NCBI GenBank assembly: GCA_018056585.1
Contig: JAGPFK010000049.1
Span: 1-7,925 of the forward strand
Reading direction: 5' to 3'
Source of the DNA: Clostridia bacterium
Lineage (GTDB): Bacteria > Bacillota > Clostridia > Saccharofermentanales > UBA5734
Length of the DNA: 7,925 nucleotides
A program made the position numbers and the translations under genes. The notes below the pieces were generated by a model. It was not told where the DNA came from. It worked only from the letters and a program-made list of their open reading frames with translations, and did not search any database. Below, piece by piece: positions 5,205-7,925 of this stretch (position 1 is the stretch's first letter; each line of letters starts with the position of its first letter).

Positions 5205-6686
5205 ATGAAGCTCGTTTTTGTGTCAAGACGTAATCACAATCTGCCTTTTAAACAAAAGCCTTATCATTTCAGGCTTTGGCGGTTAGCCGTTCTCCTGTTC
5301 ATCGGGGGGCTGCTGACGCTGGCTGTGTCCTGTCGCTTGTCTATAAGCCTGACTGACACGCTGCCTGATACGGAAAGCAGCCAGAGTGAATCTTCATCGC
5401 TTCTCAGGACATCAGAAACAAGAGAAACAACGCATCAAGCGGCTACCTCTGAACAGACAAAAACATGCTCTTTCACGGAAACAACAACATCCGCTACGAA
5501 GCCCGCTCCAAGTTCGCCCCTTCCATCGGCCACCCCACCGCAAACATCCGAGGTGAACACACCTTCTCCCAAACCAACATCAACCGGGAAAACGCAAACA
5601 ACCACCACGGCAAAGCCTCCAACGACAACCGAGGAATCGAAAACAACCACCACGAAACCTTCTGCGACGACAACAGCCTGGCAAACAACCACCACGAAAC
5701 CTTCAGTGACGACAACTGCAAAAGCGACGACAACAGCGTGGCAAACAACCACCACGAAACCAACAACCGAGAAAACGACTCAACCCCAACCCACAACAAT
5801 CCAGCCGACACCAACAAAAGCCGAGGAGGGAGATTTCCCTGTCAAAAACTACGGTGTTTTTTTTCGTGACCAGTATGGACAAAACAGCCAGGTCACAAAA
5901 AGCGAAGATGGTGGTATCTTAATCGACACCGGCAGCACGATTTATGGCGTTGTCCTGGTCCGGGTTGATCATGTATCACCAAACAAAAATTGCAAAGTGA
6001 TCGTGACGGCCAATAAAGGGAGTTATCAATACAATATCATTACACGGGGTCAATATGTTGGGATACCGCTTCAATTAGGTGATGGAACCTATACCTTGAC
6101 CATCTATGAGCAAATTGAAAAAACGGCTTATTCTCCGCTCATGACCCATTCATTCTCTGTTTCACTGGCTTCCAGCCTTCGTCCCTTTACATCATCTTCC
6201 ATCATGAGCGACTTTTCACGCGGCTCCTCTTGCGTAAGCAAGGCAAACAGTCTATGCAGCCAGCTCACATCTCAAACTGCAAAAGTGGACGCGGTATACA
6301 GGTGGATTACCAGCAACATTCGTTATGATCGGTTATTATCCGATCAGATCAGTAAAGACAAATCGATGATTGATACCTATCTGCCTGATCCGGATCGGAC
6401 CTACACAACAAAAAAGGGAATTTGCTATGACTATGCATCTCTAATGTGCGCCATGCTGCGCTCTCAAGGCATCCCAACGCGCATGATTAAAGGATCCACA
6501 CCCCTTGGCTATCATGCATGGAATGAGGTGTTTTTTGAGGGCAAAGGGTGGGTGGTGGTTGCCGATTTCCGATGGGACAAAGTCAACGGCTCATCCTGGG
6601 TTCTGTTCGACAGCACTTGGAGCGCCGCAGGCTGGTCGCCTGAAAAAATAATCGGGACAACACACACCAAGCAACGTATATATTAG
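5205..6686 (+). CDS. Exported transglutaminase-like protein with Thr-rich stalk
   Basis: This is a 493-residue surface protein. The N terminus has about 27 residues rich in Lys, Arg and His, then a membrane helix (about 28-42) ending in LAVSC, so Cys43 may be a lipoprotein anchor; Ala at -3 is a weak lipobox, and an uncleaved anchor is the alternative. Residues 49-207 are a Thr/Pro/Ser-rich linker with repeated TTTTKP and TTTAWQ. A beta-rich domain (about 210-325) precedes the transglutaminase-like core (about 345-475), whose Cys407 (KKGICYDY), His437 (GYHAWNEV) and Asp469 (WVLFDSTW) form an intact papain-like triad. Such bacterial enzymes may act as protein cross-linkers or as peptidases; the substrate cannot be read from sequence. 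It diverges from the pilus operon and converges on paaK. The start follows an in-frame stop, with a ribosome site unusually close to the ATG. Confidence 0.88.
   Translation: MKLVFVSRRNHNLPFKQKPYHFRLWRLAVLLFIGGLLTLAVSCRLSISLTDTLPDTESSQSESSSLLRTSETRETTHQAATSEQTKTCSFTETTTSATKPAPSSPLPSATPPQTSEVNTPSPKPTSTGKTQTTTTAKPPTTTEESKTTTTKPSATTTAWQTTTTKPSVTTTAKATTTAWQTTTTKPTTEKTTQPQPTTIQPTPTKAEEGDFPVKNYGVFFRDQYGQNSQVTKSEDGGILIDTGSTIYGVVLVRVDHVSPNKNCKVIVTANKGSYQYNIITRGQYVGIPLQLGDGTYTLTIYEQIEKTAYSPLMTHSFSVSLASSLRPFTSSSIMSDFSRGSSCVSKANSLCSQLTSQTAKVDAVYRWITSNIRYDRLLSDQISKDKSMIDTYLPDPDRTYTTKKGICYDYASLMCAMLRSQGIPTRMIKGSTPLGYHAWNEVFFEGKGWVVVADFRWDKVNGSSWVLFDSTWSAAGWSPEKIIGTTHTKQRIY
5641..5763 (+). repeat. Tandem-type DNA repeats encoding TTTTKP/TTTAWQ units
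   Basis: A 38-base unit at 5664-5701 recurs at 5724-5761 with a single difference (C or G at 5678/5738), exactly 60 bases apart and in frame. The core AAACAACCACCACGAAACC appears three times (starting 5641, 5683 and 5743). The units encode TTTAWQTTTTKP in the stalk of the surface protein. The near-identity at DNA level, third positions included, implies recent duplication or ongoing recombination rather than only amino acid constraint. Whole units are multiples of three, so copy number change would alter stalk length without a frameshift. Confidence 0.8.
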
Positions 6687-6695
6687 CGATGATTA

Positions 6696-6722
6696 AAAGG
6701 TCACCGGTTTTCAAGGTGCTTT
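6696..6722. terminator. Weak bidirectional hairpin between convergent genes
   Basis: CACC (6702-6705) can pair with GGTG (6715-6718), extended by AAAG (6696-6699) with CTTT (6719-6722) across a GT bulge. On the minus strand the hairpin is followed by ACCTTTTAAT, on the plus strand by CTTTC. It fills the 35-bp gap where the transglutaminase-like gene and paaK converge, the usual place for a shared terminator. The stem is short, so confidence is low. Confidence 0.3.
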
Positions 6723-7925
6723 CAGATATTCCTTCGATCGATAACACGCTGCGCTTTTCCTTCATGGCGCGGAAGGGAGCGGGGCTCGACCAATGTAATT
6801 TTGGCAGACAAACCTAATGTTGACTGAATCTCTTGGAACAGCCGGCGCTCTATTTGTTCAATTTCCTTAACAGAGTCAGAGAAAAAGGCTTGCGTCATCT
6901 CAATTTTTACTTCTATCTGATCCAGGTTATGCACACGGTCCACATAAATCATGTAGTGCGGGGCAACCTCTCCGTAATGCAGCAAAACTGATTCTATCTG
7001 GGTCGGGAACACATTAACACCCCGGATAATCAGCATGTCATCAGCCCGGCCGGTAATTTTTTCCATGCGCACAGTCGTTCGCCCGCAGTCGCATTTGCCA
7101 TAATACAATCGTGTCAAATCATGTGTATTGTATCGGATAAGCGGCGTACCTTCTTTAGTCACGCTCGAGAAGACCAATTCTCCAAGCTGACCTTCTGGCA
7201 AGGGGTCATGGGTTACAGGATCAACAACTTCCGCAATAAAATGATCCGACTGTATGTGTAGCAGATCGCCTGCCTCGCAGCTGATTGATATGCCTGGCCC
7301 CAGTGTCTCGGAAAGGCCATAAATGTCGAAGGCACGCAGATTCAGTTTTTGCTCAATCTGCCGTTTCATCGCCAAAGACCAGGGCTCAGCACCAAAAATG
7401 CCTACTCTCAGACTTAGCATTGATGAATCTACACCATAGGTAGCCAATTCATCAGCTAGATGAAGCGCAAAAGATGGGGTGCAGGTCAAAGCGGTTGGCT
7501 TGAAATCAGTTAAAATTTGAATCTGCCTTTTTGTATTGCCTGTTGAAACCGGGATTGTGGTCATGCCCATTTTCTCAGAGCCATAATGCAAGCCAAGTCC
7601 GCCGGTGAATAGGCCATAACCATATGCCACATGCAGAATATCCCGCGATGTTAGCCCAGCCGCTGCCAGCGCGCGGCAACAGCATTCACTCCATAATTCA
7701 ATGTCGTTTTTTGTATAACCGACTACTTTTTGCTTGCCTGTTGTTCCTGACGAGGCATGGATGCGGACAATCTGTTCAAGGGGAACGGCAAACGTACCAT
7801 ATGGGTAATTCTCACGCATGTCCTCCTTATCTGTAAACGGCAATTTAATCAAATCGTCCAGGCTGCGAATATCTCCTGGCTCAACACCAGCTTCTTTCAT
7901 GCGTTTTGTATAATATGGCACAGTC
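6722..7925 (-). CDS. paaK: Phenylacetate-CoA ligase family enzyme, N terminus beyond window
   Basis: This is an adenylate-forming enzyme of the ANL superfamily that would activate phenylacetate or a related aryl acid to its CoA thioester using ATP. Counting from the Val at 7919-7921 there are 399 residues. The ATP-binding loop SSGTTGK is at 57-63, YGLSE at 201-205, RYNTHDLTRL at 263-272, and GRADDMLIIRGVNVFP at 291-306 marks the hinge to the PaaK C-terminal domain. The terminal RHEGKAQRV (385-393) carries the expected Lys389. KCDCGRT at 276-282 is a typical PaaK cysteine pair. The reading frame stays open to the window edge and VPYYTKRMKEAG matches an internal family segment, so roughly 30-40 residues are missing. 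In anaerobes paaK often neighbours indolepyruvate oxidoreductase genes (iorAB); whether that holds here lies outside the window. The exact aryl substrate is uncertain. Confidence 0.93.
   Translation of the reverse strand, partial: TVPYYTKRMKEAGVEPGDIRSLDDLIKLPFTDKEDMRENYPYGTFAVPLEQIVRIHASSGTTGKQKVVGYTKNDIELWSECCCRALAAAGLTSRDILHVAYGYGLFTGGLGLHYGSEKMGMTTIPVSTGNTKRQIQILTDFKPTALTCTPSFALHLADELATYGVDSSMLSLRVGIFGAEPWSLAMKRQIEQKLNLRAFDIYGLSETLGPGISISCEAGDLLHIQSDHFIAEVVDPVTHDPLPEGQLGELVFSSVTKEGTPLIRYNTHDLTRLYYGKCDCGRTTVRMEKITGRADDMLIIRGVNVFPTQIESVLLHYGEVAPHYMIYVDRVHNLDQIEVKIEMTQAFFSDSVKEIEQIERRLFQEIQSTLGLSAKITLVEPRSLPRHEGKAQRVIDRRNI

Noticed and set aside
5435..5817. Two long minus-strand frames rich in Val, Trp and Leu under the Thr-rich stalk
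   Set aside because: Low-complexity translations of the ACA/ACC repeat on the opposite strand; repeats keep all frames open.
5465..5869. Plus-strand Asn/His-rich frame of 134 codons inside the surface protein gene
   Set aside because: Frame-shifted reading of the same repeat; the main frame continues through a conserved catalytic domain with no frameshift.
7919..7921. GTG as start of the PaaK-type ligase
   Set aside because: The frame stays open to the edge and the residues around it match an internal family segment (xVPYY), so the true start lies outside.
1..7925. tRNA, rRNA, CRISPR array, insertion sequence or phage module
   Set aside because: The window was read for clover-leaf arms, regular spaced repeats, terminal inverted repeats and transposase or integrase motifs; none was seen.

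Overview
The window looks like a chromosomal segment of a mid-GC anaerobic Firmicute, most likely a clostridial lineage. This is inferred from gene content: a compact type IV pilus (T4P) cluster of clostridial style, a secreted transglutaminase-like protein with a Thr-rich stalk, and a PaaK-type aryl-CoA ligase. No rRNA or tRNA gene is seen that would fix the taxon. There is no IS element, CRISPR array, phage gene or sign of recent transfer, and coding density is high.

Layout. Positions 1-978 (minus) hold the 5' part of a prephenate dehydrogenase gene (tyrA), cut by the window edge just as its C-terminal ACT domain begins. A short gap (979-1057) holds a candidate tyrA promoter embedded in an inverted repeat. 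Positions 1058-4999 (minus, read from 4999 downward) form one tight operon: a PilC/GspF platform protein, a 107-aa membrane protein with a pilin-like look, two class III prepilin-type proteins, a GspK/PilX-like minor pilin candidate, and the PilT retraction ATPase. Three consecutive junctions are 4-base ATGA overlaps, and the other two gaps are 18 and 3 nt. Positions 5000-5204 are a 205-bp divergent intergenic region with a promoter on each strand, a strong inverted repeat over the pilus-side -10 box, and a cluster of TCTGA/TCAGA half-sites. Positions 5205-6686 (plus) encode an exported, probably lipid-anchored or membrane-anchored transglutaminase-like protein with an intact Cys-His-Asp triad. 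Positions 6722-7925 (minus) are a PaaK-family phenylacetate-CoA ligase whose N terminus lies beyond the window.

How the parts fit. The pilus operon supplies an inner-membrane platform, the small subunits likely to form a pilus tip, and a retraction motor. The extension ATPase (PilB), alignment proteins (PilM/N/O), prepilin peptidase (PilD) and an obvious major pilin are absent and must be encoded elsewhere if the pilus is functional. The transglutaminase-like surface protein shares its control region with the pilus operon, so the two may be co-regulated; a functional link is only a hypothesis. TyrA (tyrosine biosynthesis) and PaaK (aryl acid activation) both concern aromatic compounds but sit at opposite ends, and nothing here ties them together.

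The most interesting signals are the divergent control region with its palindromes and repeated half-sites, the partial retraction-only pilus set, and the repeat-built stalk of the surface protein. I see no clearly unprecedented system.
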